Assembly (NCBI RefSeq): GCF_001439845.1
Contig: NZ_JYLO01000011.1
Span: 186,001 to 250,000 of the forward strand
Direction: 5' to 3'
Source of the DNA: Pseudomonas lactis
GTDB taxonomy: Bacteria > Pseudomonadota > Gammaproteobacteria > Pseudomonadales > Pseudomonadaceae
Length of the DNA: 64,000 nt
Both the position numbers and the translations under genes were made by a program. Under the pieces are notes generated by a model, which was not told the DNA's origin, did not search any database, and saw only the letters and a program-made list of their open reading frames with translations. Of this stretch, positions 24,954 to 33,658 are shown one piece after another (position 1 is the first letter of the stretch; each line of letters starts with the position of its first letter).

Positions 24954-25589
24954 ATGCTTCGAGTAATTATTGCTGACGATCACCCTATTGTCCGGGTCGG
25001 GCAGAAAGTCGTGATCGAGGCGAATGGCAAGTGCAAAGTGGTCGGTGAAGCCGATGGTCCTGATCAGTTACTCGGCGTGCTCAGTCGCACGCCGTGCGAC
25101 GTACTGGTCACGGACTTCGCCATGCCAGGCGGCCAGCAGGCCGATGGCTACTGCTTGTTGGGCCTGTTGCAGCGCCAGTATCCGCAGTTGCCGGTGATAC
25201 TGGTCACCATGTTCGCCAACGTCGCCACGTTACGCGCAGCCTTTGCCCACGGCGCCAAGGCAGTGGTCGCCAAAAGTGCTTCGGCCAAGGAGTTGCCCTT
25301 GGCGATCAAGGCGGTGTGTGCTGGCCAGACCTTCGCCAGTGAATGCCTGCGGGTACAACTGGTGGAAGCCGGCACTGGCGATCAATCCCAGGAGCCGCAG
25401 TTGTCTGGCAAGGAACGCGAGGTGGTGCGCATGCTGGCCAGCGGCATGACCGTCAGCCAGATTGCCGCCCAGGTCAACCGCAGCATCTCCACCATCAGCA
25501 AGCAGAAAAGCACGGCGATGCAGCGCTTGAGTATTTCCACCGACGTTGACTTGTTCGCCTACGCCCGCAGTACTGGGATAGCGCCGTAG
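24954..25589 (+). CDS. LuxR/NarL-family response regulator (BvgA/EvgA/RocA-like)
   Basis: A 211-residue two-component response regulator. The receiver starts MLRVIIADDHPIVRVG, with phospho-acceptor Asp54 in VTDFAMP and Lys in VVAKSA. The C-terminal helix-turn-helix (about residues 148-210) shows LSGKEREVVRMLASGMTVSQ and NRSISTISKQKSTAM. It should bind DNA as a dimer once phosphorylated. The neighbour at 23937 provides receiver and HPt modules, and the chaperone-usher operon lies on the other side. I chose ATG 24954; GTG 24948 is also in frame, and neither has a strong ribosome binding site. Confidence 0.88.
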   Translation: MLRVIIADDHPIVRVGQKVVIEANGKCKVVGEADGPDQLLGVLSRTPCDVLVTDFAMPGGQQADGYCLLGLLQRQYPQLPVILVTMFANVATLRAAFAHGAKAVVAKSASAKELPLAIKAVCAGQTFASECLRVQLVEAGTGDQSQEPQLSGKEREVVRMLASGMTVSQIAAQVNRSISTISKQKSTAMQRLSISTDVDLFAYARSTGIAP

Positions 25590-25679
25590 CGCGCTTATTT
25601 GCGTGGCGAATGACAGTAGCCATGACGGCTTGGCCGGCTTATCGTGCGCCTACTCTTTTGACGTCCGCGGAGCCTGCCC

Positions 25680-26150
25680 ATGAGTGATGCCCATAACGCC
25701 CTGATCAGCCAATTCTATAGCGCCTTCCAGCGCCTGGATGCCGAGGCCATGGTTGCCTGCTACAGCGATGACGTGGTGTTCAGCGACCCGGCCTTTGGTG
25801 AACTGCGAGGCCGTGACGCAGGGGACATGTGGCGCATGCTCACCACCCGTGCCAAGGATTTTTCGTTGACCTTCGACCAGGTGCACAGCGACGAGCGCAC
25901 CGGCAGTGCGCATTGGGTGGCCACCTACCTGTTCAGTGCAACCGGCAATACGGTGGTCAACGATATCCAGGCGCGCTTTGTATTGCGCGACGGCAAGATC
26001 TGCGAGCACCACGATCACTTCGACCTGTGGCGCTGGTCGCGCCAGGCGTTGGGCACCAAGGGCCTGCTGTTGGGCTGGACGCCGCTGGTACGCAACGCCG
26101 TACGCGCCCAGGCGAACAAAGGCCTGAAGGCATTCCAGGCCAGTCGTTGA
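25680..26150 (+). CDS. Nuclear transport factor 2 (SnoaL-like) family protein
   Basis: A 156-residue small soluble protein with the cone-shaped NTF2-like fold: an N-terminal helix (ISQFYSAFQRLDAEAMVACY), then SDDVVFSDPAFGELRG, and strands ending in REGKI-type DGKICEHHDHFDLWRWSRQA. Family members include isomerases and binding proteins, but no substrate can be assigned. It stands between the response regulator and the GIY-YIG gene on the same strand. Confidence 0.82.
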   Translation: MSDAHNALISQFYSAFQRLDAEAMVACYSDDVVFSDPAFGELRGRDAGDMWRMLTTRAKDFSLTFDQVHSDERTGSAHWVATYLFSATGNTVVNDIQARFVLRDGKICEHHDHFDLWRWSRQALGTKGLLLGWTPLVRNAVRAQANKGLKAFQASR

Positions 26151-26186
26151 TAAACTGCGCGCCCCTTTGCCTTGCCGAACCTGTCC

Positions 26187-26459
26187 GTGAGTACGCCTGA
26201 ACCCAAGCCTTGGTATGTCTACCTGGTGCGCGCCGCCAATGGTGCGCTGTATTGCGGCATCAGCAACGACCCGGTGCGCCGGTTTGCCTCGCACCAAAGC
26301 GGCAAGGGCGCGCGGTTTTTTCTGTCCAGCCCGGCAGTGGCGCTGGTGTACACCGAGCAATGCGCGAACAAGGGTGAGGCGCTGCGTCAGGAACGCCTGA
26401 TCAAAAAGTTGAAGAAGAGCGCCAAGGAATGCCTGGCCGCAAATGGCTCATCACTCTGA
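26187..26459 (+). CDS. GIY-YIG nuclease family protein (UPF0213-like)
   Basis: A 90-residue single-domain protein. The motif is WYVYLVRAANGALYCGIS (the GIY-YIG pair as VYL and YCG), followed by the conserved Arg in DPVRRFASHQSGKGARF and Glu in LRQERLIKKLKK. Such stand-alone domains resemble YhbQ, for which DNase activity has been reported. The start is GTG 26187; a TTG upstream is in frame but unlikely. Confidence 0.85.
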   Translation: MSTPEPKPWYVYLVRAANGALYCGISNDPVRRFASHQSGKGARFFLSSPAVALVYTEQCANKGEALRQERLIKKLKKSAKECLAANGSSL

Positions 26460-26534
26460 CTGATAGGTTCCCATCATGCAGCCAGGACCGTTTGCGCGGT
26501 AATCTGCTCGCTCACTCGCCAAGCGGAAACCCGT

Positions 26535-27476
26535 ATGTCTGAGCTCATCCTGCACCATTATCCGACCTCACCCTTTGCGGAAAAAGCGCGGCTGTTGCTG
26601 GGCTTCAAAGGCCTGTCCTGGCATTCGGTGAACATTTCGCCGGTGATGCCCAAGCCCGACCTGACGGCCTTGACCGGCGGCTACCGCAAAACTCCGGTGC
26701 TGCAGGTGGGGGCGGATATCTATTGCGACACCGCCCTGATCGCTCGCCGCCTGGAGCAGGAAAAGTCCTCACCGGCCCTGTTTCCGCTGGGCCAGGAAAT
26801 GATCACCCAGACCTTCGCCACCTGGGCCGACAGCGTGGTATTCGCCCATGCCGTCAGCCTGGTGTTCCAGCCCGAATCGGTGGCGGTGCGCTTTGGCAAG
26901 TTACCGCCCGAGGCCATCAAGGCCTTTATCGCTGACCGCGCTGCGCTGTTCAGTGGCGGCACGGCGAGCAAGCTGCCGGCTGAGCTGGCCAAGCATCAAT
27001 GGCCGGCGATCATGACGCGGTTGGAGCAACAGTTGCAGCGTGAGAGCGGCGACTTCCTGTTCGGCGCGCCGTCGATTGCCGACTTTGCCCTGGCCCACTC
27101 GCTTTGGTTCCTCAAGGCCACGCCGGTCACCGCGCCTTTGGTGGATGCTTATCCGGCCGTGCTGGCCTGGCTGGGACGGGTGTTGGGTTTTGGTCATGGA
27201 ACCGCCAGTCAGATGACCGCGGAGCAGGCTTTGGATATCGCCCGCAATGCTACACCGGCACCTTTGCCGGATGAGGTGTTCGAGGATTTGAACGGCTTTA
27301 AGGTGGGTCAGGAGGTGACCATTGCGGCTATCGACTATGGCGTTGATCCGGTGGCTGGCGAGTTGCTGTTCGCTGGGCGTGAAGAGCTGATCCTGCGTCG
27401 CACGGATGAACGCGGTGGTACCGTGCATGTGCATTTTCCGCGCTGGGGTTTTCGCATCCAGGGCATAGCTGCCTGA
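26535..27476 (+). CDS. Glutathione S-transferase family protein with C-terminal extension
   Basis: A 313-residue protein. Residues 1-80 form a thioredoxin-like GST N-terminal domain (HHYPTSPFAEKARLLLGFKG, with TPVLQVG in the cis-Pro region). The helical GST C-terminal domain runs to about residue 230. An extra block of about 80 residues follows that ordinary GSTs (about 210) lack; it is beta-rich (FKVGQEVTIAAIDYGVDPVAGELLFAGREE). The likely role is detoxification or thiol chemistry, with substrate unknown. Confidence 0.85.
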   Translation: MSELILHHYPTSPFAEKARLLLGFKGLSWHSVNISPVMPKPDLTALTGGYRKTPVLQVGADIYCDTALIARRLEQEKSSPALFPLGQEMITQTFATWADSVVFAHAVSLVFQPESVAVRFGKLPPEAIKAFIADRAALFSGGTASKLPAELAKHQWPAIMTRLEQQLQRESGDFLFGAPSIADFALAHSLWFLKATPVTAPLVDAYPAVLAWLGRVLGFGHGTASQMTAEQALDIARNATPAPLPDEVFEDLNGFKVGQEVTIAAIDYGVDPVAGELLFAGREELILRRTDERGGTVHVHFPRWGFRIQGIAA

Positions 27477-27515
27477 AGGACGAACGACTCATCCCTGTGG
27501 GCACTACATGGCCAG

Positions 27516-27539
27516 TGTGGGAGCTGGCTTGCCTGCGAT
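27516..27539. repeat. REP sequence (GTGGGAGCTGGCTTGCCTGCGA type)
   Basis: A single REP copy of the GTGGGAGCTGGCTTGCC type. The same REP forms inverted pairs at 59823 and 63119. Confidence 0.8.
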
Positions 27540-27550
27540 GGCGGCCTGAC

Positions 27551-27999
27551 AGCCGACACCTATCTACCTGATACCCCACGATCCAACTGTGGGAGCGGGC
27601 TTGCTCGCGAAGGCGGCCTGACAGTCAACACAGTTGGACTGTGTACATATCCATTCCTTCGGTAACGGCCACTTAGGGTTCCGCCTGACGGCGGGTCACT
27701 TTGGAAAAGAGCCCCAAAGTAACCAAAGGGCTCTTGCCCCACCACTCGGCACCTCGCTTGGGCTCGGTGTGCCCGTAATCCGCCAGTGATTTGGGGGGCC
27801 GCCGCCACGCGCCATCCATGGCGCGGGGCGGCTAAACCGGCATCCCTGCCGGTTTACCCCCCAAATCCCTGTCGAATTCCGGCCAGCGTGGTTTAACGGG
27901 GCGCCTGAGATCAAAAGCAGATCAAGATCAAGAGCGGCTCGCTTCGCATCGTGGTTACCGTCTGCTCCTACAGCCCAGAAAGTGATGTAGATACCTATG
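27551..27999. repeat. Structured intergenic repeat, copy A
   Basis: About 450 bp of gene-free sequence that recurs as copy B at 30674-31196, so the two bracket the TonB receptor gene. It contains an internal REP (27588-27612) and a series of stems: CCGCC/GGCGG (27681-27694), AAGAGCCC/GGGCTCTT (27707-27735), a long outer stem (27784-27798 with 27857-27871, 14 of 15 pairs) enclosing GCGCCAT/ATGGCGC, and TAAACCGGC/GCCGGTTTA (27833-27856). Several stems differ from copy B but keep pairing. Reading frames across it are spurious. Confidence 0.8.
27588..27612. repeat. REP sequence (GTGGGAGCGGGCTTGCTCGCGA type)
   Basis: A single REP inside copy A; the same type forms the inverted pair at 42235-42323. 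Confidence 0.8.
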
Positions 28000-28093
28000 C
28001 TGTGATAACGGTGGCACCCAGATGCCGTAAATAAAAAATAATTGCCAGCAGAGGTGAGGTAAATCGCCGGCCCATCCGTGTAGTGCATGAAAC

Positions 28094-28108
28094 TGCGATC
28101 AATTCGCA
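28094..28108. promoter_or_regulatory. Possible Fur-box-like palindrome upstream of the TonB receptor
   Basis: TGCGA-N5-TCGCA (TGCGATCAATTCGCA), 33-47 bp before the preferred start at 28141. On the minus strand it begins AATGCGAA, as does the Fur-like site before fecI. Fur control is expected for a siderophore receptor, but the match to the 19-bp consensus is only moderate. Confidence 0.4.
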
Positions 28109-28140
28109 TTAACAGCGTTTTCTACACGGGTGCTCACAGC

Positions 28141-30555
28141 ATGAAATCGACGGCGGGCGGTTGGGTCAAACAGTGGCTGGGAGCCTCGGTATTCACGGTG
28201 TCGGGGCTGGTCTTATTGCCCCTGGCCATGGCGCAGGCGCAGGAGCAGCAAAGTGCCCAGTTCAATTTTGCCCTGGCGGCCAAGCCGTTGCCCCAGGCGT
28301 TGAGCGATTTCAGCCGGGTTACCGGGATCAGTGTGATCTACACCGATGAAGCGCCCTACGGCATCAACGCCCCGGCGGTCAGCGGGCAGATGAGCGCGAC
28401 CCAGGCCCTGCAACGTCTGCTGGGCCGTTCCGGCTTCACCTTTCGCCAGATCGACGCCCGTACCCTGGCGCTGGAACCGGTGCCCACCGATGGCGCGGTC
28501 AACCTGGGCGCTACCACTATCAGCGGCATCGACCCCACCCAAGCCAGCACCAGCTACCAGCCACCGCCCACCAGTTCGGTGATGCGCTCCCATGGCCTGC
28601 TGCTGGAAACCCCGCAAACCGTAAATGTGGTGCCCGCCCAAGTATTGCGCGATCAACAGCCGCGTAACCTGGATGACGCCCTGGGCAATATCAGTGGTAT
28701 TACCCAGTCCAACACCCTCGGCAGCACCCAGGACGCGGTGATGCTGCGTGGCTTTGGCGACAACCGTAATGGCTCGATCATGAAGGACGGCATGCCCGTG
28801 GTGCAGGGCCGGGCGTTGAACGCCACCGCTGATCGCGTCGAAGTGCTCAAGGGGCCGTCGTCGCTGTTGTACGGCATCCAGGACCCGGGTGGCGTGGTCA
28901 ATATCGTCAGCAAAAAGCCCGAACTGGTGCAGTCCACGGCCCTGACCGCGCGCGGTTCAACCTTCGGCAGCGGCAAGAACGGCAGCGGCGGCAACCTCGA
29001 CACCACCGGCCCCCTCGGTGACAGCGGCCTGGCCTATCGCCTGATCGTTGACCATGAAGACGAAGACTACTGGCGCAACTACGGTACCCACCGCGAGACG
29101 CTGGTGGCGCCGTCCCTGGCCTGGTACGGCGATACCACCCAGGTGGTTGTCGCCTATGAACACCGCGAGTTTCTCTCGCCCTTTGACCGTGGCACTGCCA
29201 TCGACCCCAAGACCCGCCACCCGCTGAACATCCCCGCGACCCGCCGCCTGGATGAGCCGTTCAACAATATGGAAGGGCGCTCCGACCTGTATCGCCTGAC
29301 CGTCGACCACGACCTGAATGACGACTGGAAAGCCCACTTCGGCTACAGCTGGAACCGCGAAACCTACGACGCCAGCCAGGTGCGGGTGGTCAAGGTCAAC
29401 CCCAACGGCACCCTGACCCGCAGCATGGATGGCACCCAGGGCGCGCTGACCACCGACCGTTTCGCAACCGCGAGCCTGGAAGGCAAAGTCGCGTTGGCCG
29501 GTATGCAACACGACCTGGTGTTCGGCCTGGACGACGAGTACCGCAAGATCTACCGCGCCGACCTGATCCGCCAGGCTCCGCGCGGTGTCTTCAATTACAA
29601 CAACCCGGTGTACGGCAACGAAGTGGCGGGTTCCAACGTCAGCGCGCCGGACAGCAACCAGACTGACCTGCTGCGCAGCGACTCGCTGTTCTTCCAGGAT
29701 GCGATTCATCTCAACGACCAGTGGATTCTGGTCGGTGGGGCGCGTTATCAAATGTACGATCAATACGCCGGCAAAGGCGTGCCGTTCACCGCCAACACCG
29801 ATGGCAATGGCCAAAAATGGGTGCCTCGGGCCGGGCTGGTGTACCGCTACACCGATGAACTGTCGTTCTACGGCAGCTACACCGAGTCGTTCAAGCCCAA
29901 CTCCACCATTGCGCCACTGGCCAACAAAACCGTGCTGGATGGCAGCCTCGACCCTGAAGAATCCAAGGCCTGGGAGCTGGGCACCAAGTTCGACCTGCCG
30001 GGGCGTATCACCGCCAGTGCGGCGTTGTTCAACATCGACAAACGCAACGTGCTGGTCCAGGTGGGCGAGGGGCTAACCTCGGTCTACAGCGTGGCGGGCA
30101 AGGTGCGCTCCCGTGGCCTGGAGCTGGATGCCAGCGGCCAGTTGACCGACAAGTGGAGCCTGATCGGCAGCTATGCCTACACCGATGCCGAGGTCACCGA
30201 CGACCCGACGCTCAAAGGCAAGCGCCTGCAGAATGTGGCGAAAAACACCGGCTCGCTGTCGGCTGTGTATGACTTCGGCACTCTTCTGGGGGGCGATCAA
30301 CTGCGGGTCGGCGCCGGTGCGCGCTATGTGGGCGAGCGCGCTGGGGATGCGGCCAACAGCTTTGAACTGCCGAGCTATACCGTGGCGGATGTATTTGCCA
30401 GCTACGACACGCAACTTGATGGGCAGAAGGTCAAGTTTCAGCTCAATGTGAAGAACCTGTTCGACCGCACCTATTACACCTCTTCGGTGAATACGCAGTT
30501 CGTGTCTATTGGTGATGCGCGGCAGGTGTCGGTTTCAAGCACGTTGACCTTCTGA
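28141..30555 (+). CDS. TonB-dependent siderophore receptor with N-terminal signalling domain
   Basis: An 804-residue outer-membrane receptor for a ferric siderophore. A signal peptide (about 1-33, ending AQAQ) is followed by an STN/secretin-type domain (about 38-110: FNFALAAKPLPQALSDFSRV) of the kind that talks to a FecR anti-sigma. A plug follows (MRSHGLLLETPQTVNVVPAQ, with DAVMLRGFGDNRNGSIMKDG), then a 22-strand barrel ending in STLTF with a terminal Phe. No sigma/anti-sigma pair is adjacent, so its regulator must be encoded elsewhere. An in-frame ATG at 28087 would place the start upstream of the Fur-like palindrome; 28141 gives a normal signal peptide. The siderophore cannot be named from sequence. 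Confidence 0.88.
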   Translation: MKSTAGGWVKQWLGASVFTVSGLVLLPLAMAQAQEQQSAQFNFALAAKPLPQALSDFSRVTGISVIYTDEAPYGINAPAVSGQMSATQALQRLLGRSGFTFRQIDARTLALEPVPTDGAVNLGATTISGIDPTQASTSYQPPPTSSVMRSHGLLLETPQTVNVVPAQVLRDQQPRNLDDALGNISGITQSNTLGSTQDAVMLRGFGDNRNGSIMKDGMPVVQGRALNATADRVEVLKGPSSLLYGIQDPGGVVNIVSKKPELVQSTALTARGSTFGSGKNGSGGNLDTTGPLGDSGLAYRLIVDHEDEDYWRNYGTHRETLVAPSLAWYGDTTQVVVAYEHREFLSPFDRGTAIDPKTRHPLNIPATRRLDEPFNNMEGRSDLYRLTVDHDLNDDWKAHFGYSWNRETYDASQVRVVKVNPNGTLTRSMDGTQGALTTDRFATASLEGKVALAGMQHDLVFGLDDEYRKIYRADLIRQAPRGVFNYNNPVYGNEVAGSNVSAPDSNQTDLLRSDSLFFQDAIHLNDQWILVGGARYQMYDQYAGKGVPFTANTDGNGQKWVPRAGLVYRYTDELSFYGSYTESFKPNSTIAPLANKTVLDGSLDPEESKAWELGTKFDLPGRITASAALFNIDKRNVLVQVGEGLTSVYSVAGKVRSRGLELDASGQLTDKWSLIGSYAYTDAEVTDDPTLKGKRLQNVAKNTGSLSAVYDFGTLLGGDQLRVGAGARYVGERAGDAANSFELPSYTVADVFASYDTQLDGQKVKFQLNVKNLFDRTYYTSSVNTQFVSIGDARQVSVSSTLTF

Positions 30556-30673
30556 TTCCGGGTTGCTGGCATTCTTCTGTGGGCTGGCTTGCCTGCGATG
30601 GCCATAGGTTTCTACACATCTTTGGTGTGACGCTGGACCTGTGGCGAGGGAGCTTGCTCCCGTGACGGACTGA

Positions 30674-31196
30674 CAGCCGACGCTGATCTAACTGACACAC
30701 CACGATCCAAATGTGGGAGCTGGCTTGTCGGGTCGCCGCATCGCTGCGAAGACGGCCTGACAGTCAACACAGCTGGATTGTGTACATATCCATTGCTGTG
30801 GTAACGGCCACTTAGGGGTCCGCTCTGACAGCGGGTCACTTTTGGAAAAGAGCCCCAAAAGTAACCAAAAGGGCTCTTGCCCCACCACTCGGCACCTCGC
30901 TTAGGCTCGGTGTGCCCGAACACAGGCTTGAATCCGTGGGCCGCCGCCACGCGCCATCCATGGCGCGGGGCGGCTAACCCGGCGTCCTGCCGGGTTACCC
31001 ACGAATTCAAGCCTGCGTTCGGCCAGCGTGGTTTAACGGGGCGCCTGAGATCAAGATCAAGAGCAGATCAAGAGCAGATCAAGAGCAGATCAAGAGCAGA
31101 TCAAGAGCAGATCAAGAGCAGATCAAGAGCGACTCGCTTCGCATCGTGGTTACCGTCTGCTGTTACAACCTCCGAAGTTGTGTAGATACTATGCTG
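30674..31196. repeat. Structured intergenic repeat, copy B
   Basis: The second copy of the element described at 27551. It shares most of the conserved blocks, including the ACGCGCCATCCATGGCGC core. Its stems are CCGCT/AGCGG (30820-30834), AAGAGCCC/GGGCTCTT, a long outer stem (30916-30940 with 30998-31022, 23 of 25 pairs) and TAACCCGGC/GCCGGGTTA (30975-30997). The outer stem sequence is unrelated to that of copy A although the enclosed core is the same. Copy B is longer because of an 11-bp tandem array. The 30556-31351 gap holds nothing else besides degenerate REPs. Confidence 0.8.
31054..31130. repeat. Tandem repeat, seven perfect 11-bp units
   Basis: The unit AGATCAAGAGC is repeated seven times without a mismatch, inside copy B. 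Copy A has only a short, imperfect version at the same place, so the array has expanded recently. Confidence 0.95.
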
Positions 31197-31239
31197 CGAT
31201 GGCATCGACTGGGTTTGCCTGATACACCGAGTTGCCTGC

Positions 31240-31263
31240 ATCGCAGGCAAGCCAGCTCCCACA
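31240..31263. repeat. REP sequence, inverted orientation
   Basis: ATCGCAGGCAAGCCAGCTCC followed by CACA, the reverse orientation of the REP at 27516, placed about 90 bp before dacB. Confidence 0.8.
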
Positions 31264-31351
31264 GGAAAGCGGAGAGCATTCAGTGCCCTCGCCACATTGA
31301 TAGCGAGCTGTTAGCGTTGCCGCCATTGCAGGCTTATGGAAAACGCTACTG

Positions 31352-32809
31352 ATGCACTTTGGAAAATGGTTTCACACCAGCACCCTGCTGGTCGGCTTGA
31401 GTTTTTTGCTGGGCGGCTGCGCCAGCGTCTCCCAAACCTCCACCTCGGCAACCCTGGATAAGCTGTTGAGCGACCCGGCGCTGCAAGGCGCCACGGTCTC
31501 GCTGATGGTACGTGATGCCCGCACAGGCACCACGCTGTATCAGCACAACCCACGCACCCGGCTGGTGCCCGCGTCCAACCTCAAGCTGTTGACCACGGCG
31601 GCGGCCATGGATGTATTGGGGCCGCAGTACCGCTTCGCCACGCAACTGCTGAGCATTGGCCTACGCCAGGGCGACCGGCTGACTGGCAACCTGTACCTGC
31701 GTGGCTTGGGCGACCCGAGTATTCAGTTTGCCGACTATCAGGCGCTCGCCGCGCAATTGGCCAGCCAGGGCGTGCGCCAGGTGCAGGGCGACCTGGTGTT
31801 CGACGACACTTGGTTCGATGCCGAGCGGCTGGGCGTGGACTGGTCCCATGATGATGAAACCACCTACTACGGCGCGCAGATTTCAGCGCTGACCGTGGCG
31901 CCCAATACCGACTTTGATGCTGGCAGCGTGCTGGTCACCGCCAAGGCGCCGTTGCACGTCGGCTCGCCGGTCGGCGTGGAGATCTACCCGCCCACCGACT
32001 ACCTGCAACTGAATAACCGCGCCGTCAGCGGGCCGGGTAACAGCTATGGGATCAACGGTCGCCATGGCACCAACCTGCTGCAGCTCAGCGGCGCGGTGGC
32101 GCCTGGCCGGCAGAGCCAGCAATTGATCAGCGTGTGGGAGCCGACGCAACTGGTGGCCAACCTGTTTGAGCAAGCCTTGGCGCAGCAGGGCATCAAGGTG
32201 CTGGGGCGTCGGGTGATGGGCGGGGCAAGTCCTGCTGGGGTGACGGTGCTGGCCGAGCACCAATCGGCGCCGTTGCAGGAGCTGATCGTGCCGCTGCTCA
32301 AGCTCTCGAACAACGCCATGTCCGAAGCCGTGCTCAAGGCCATGGGCCGCCAGACGGCCAGCAGCGGCACGGCGGCGGCGGGCGCCGTGGCGGTGGCCGA
32401 CTTTCTCAAGCGCCAGGGGCTGGACACCAGCGCTGTGAGCCAAGTGGACGGCTCCGGCCTGTCGCGGCGTAACCTGGTGTCGTCGCAAACCCTCACCGAC
32501 CTGCTGCTGGCGGCCAGCAAACAACCCTGGTTCGACGCCTGGTACAACGCGCTGCCGGTTGCCGGCAATGCCGACCGTATGACCGGCGGCAGCCTGGGTT
32601 ACCGCCTGCGCGGCACGGCTGCGGAAAATAACCTGCATGCCAAGACCGGCTCCATGGCCGGCGTGTCGTCATTGAGCGGTTACATCACCGATGCTCACGG
32701 GCGCAAGCTGGTGTTCGCGATGTTGACCAACAACTATGTGGTCGCTGGCGCGCAGGTAAAAGCCGTGGAAAACCGCGTCGCCGTGGCCCTGTCCCACAGC
32801 GAAGACTGA
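31352..32809 (+). CDS. dacB: D-alanyl-D-alanine carboxypeptidase/endopeptidase (PBP4, DacB)
   Basis: A 485-residue penicillin-binding protein 4 of the S13 peptidase family, which trims and opens peptide crosslinks in periplasmic peptidoglycan. Catalytic motifs: SxxK as SNLK (PASNLKLLTTAA), SxN as SNN (LKLSNNAMSE) and KTG (AKTGSMAGVSS). The N-terminus (FHTSTLLVGLSFLLGGCAS) looks like a lipoprotein signal with lipobox LGGC, so the enzyme may be membrane anchored. It ends one base before the convergent hmgR. Confidence 0.92.
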   Translation: MHFGKWFHTSTLLVGLSFLLGGCASVSQTSTSATLDKLLSDPALQGATVSLMVRDARTGTTLYQHNPRTRLVPASNLKLLTTAAAMDVLGPQYRFATQLLSIGLRQGDRLTGNLYLRGLGDPSIQFADYQALAAQLASQGVRQVQGDLVFDDTWFDAERLGVDWSHDDETTYYGAQISALTVAPNTDFDAGSVLVTAKAPLHVGSPVGVEIYPPTDYLQLNNRAVSGPGNSYGINGRHGTNLLQLSGAVAPGRQSQQLISVWEPTQLVANLFEQALAQQGIKVLGRRVMGGASPAGVTVLAEHQSAPLQELIVPLLKLSNNAMSEAVLKAMGRQTASSGTAAAGAVAVADFLKRQGLDTSAVSQVDGSGLSRRNLVSSQTLTDLLLAASKQPWFDAWYNALPVAGNADRMTGGSLGYRLRGTAAENNLHAKTGSMAGVSSLSGYITDAHGRKLVFAMLTNNYVVAGAQVKAVENRVAVALSHSED

Positions 32810-32810
32810 T

Positions 32811-33590
32811 TCAGGGCTGATAGCCCATGCGCCAACTCACGGCCCGGGTCGCCGCCAGCAAGCGCTGCGCCGCCGGGCCATCTTCATCGGCATGGAACAG
32901 TGAAGTCGGGCCGACCACGGTCATCACCGCCGCCACGTGCCCGACCGCATTGAACACCGGCGCTGATAATGCATCCACGCCAGGCATCAGCAGCCCATGT
33001 ACGAAGTGCAGGCCGCGGCTGCGGATTTGCTCGCACACGTTGGCATAGGCCTGATCGTCCGCCAAGGTGTGGGCGGTGCCGGCTAGAACCTCGCGCTCAC
33101 GCAACTCCACGGTTTCCCGTGACGGCAGGTACGCGCTGAACACCAGCCCGGTGGACGAGCTGAGCAGCGGTAGTACCGAACCTAACTGCGTCACCACGGT
33201 GACGGCACGCACCGCCGGCTCAATGTGCACCACCGTCGCGCCCTGGTTGCCCCACACCGCTAGAAAGCAGGTTTCATTCAATTCATCGCGCAGCTCGGCC
33301 AGGGGCAGGGCGCCGACCTTCAATACATCCAGGCTGCCCAGCGCCGCCAACCCCACGCGTAACGCTTCGCGGCCCAGGCCGTAATGGTTGGTGGCGCTGT
33401 TCTGTTCGGCAAAACCCGAAGCGATCAGGGCCTGCAAATAGCGGTGCACCTTGCTCGCCGGCATCTGCACATGTTCGGCCAGGCGTGACAACGAGGTGGC
33501 CGGCGACAGTTCGGCCAGGGCCTTGAGGATATCGGTGCCGACTTCCGCCGAGCGGACTTTCTGTTTACCGGTGTCGCGGGGCTTTTCCAT
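32811..33590 (-). CDS. hmgR: IclR family regulator, probable HmgR repressor of homogentisate catabolism
   Basis: A 259-residue IclR-type regulator: a winged helix in the first 75 residues (LSRLAEHVQMPASKVHRYLQ), then an IclR effector domain (SSSTGLVFSAYLPS, MPGVDALSAPVFNAVGHVAAV). It is divergent from hmgA, as HmgR is in P. putida, where it represses hmgABC until homogentisate binds. Start 33590 (MEKPRDTGK) is chosen because the longer frame to 33653 would run into the presumed operator. Confidence 0.85.
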   Translation of the reverse strand: MEKPRDTGKQKVRSAEVGTDILKALAELSPATSLSRLAEHVQMPASKVHRYLQALIASGFAEQNSATNHYGLGREALRVGLAALGSLDVLKVGALPLAELRDELNETCFLAVWGNQGATVVHIEPAVRAVTVVTQLGSVLPLLSSSTGLVFSAYLPSRETVELREREVLAGTAHTLADDQAYANVCEQIRSRGLHFVHGLLMPGVDALSAPVFNAVGHVAAVMTVVGPTSLFHADEDGPAAQRLLAATRAVSWRMGYQP

Positions 33591-33658
33591 GGAAGGGCGA
33601 GAATCCGAGAGATGAATGGGCGTCTTTATAGCTTGACGGTCGATAGTGATCAAATTAC

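Noticed and set aside
27696..28109. Minus-strand frames in the repeat copies (also 30612-31010)
   Set aside because: They encode the same GYFWGSFPK-type peptide because the repeat is shared; stems and REPs run through them, so they are not genes.
31054..31130. CRISPR array
   Set aside because: The repeat unit is 11 bp with no spacers and no cas genes; it is a plain tandem repeat.
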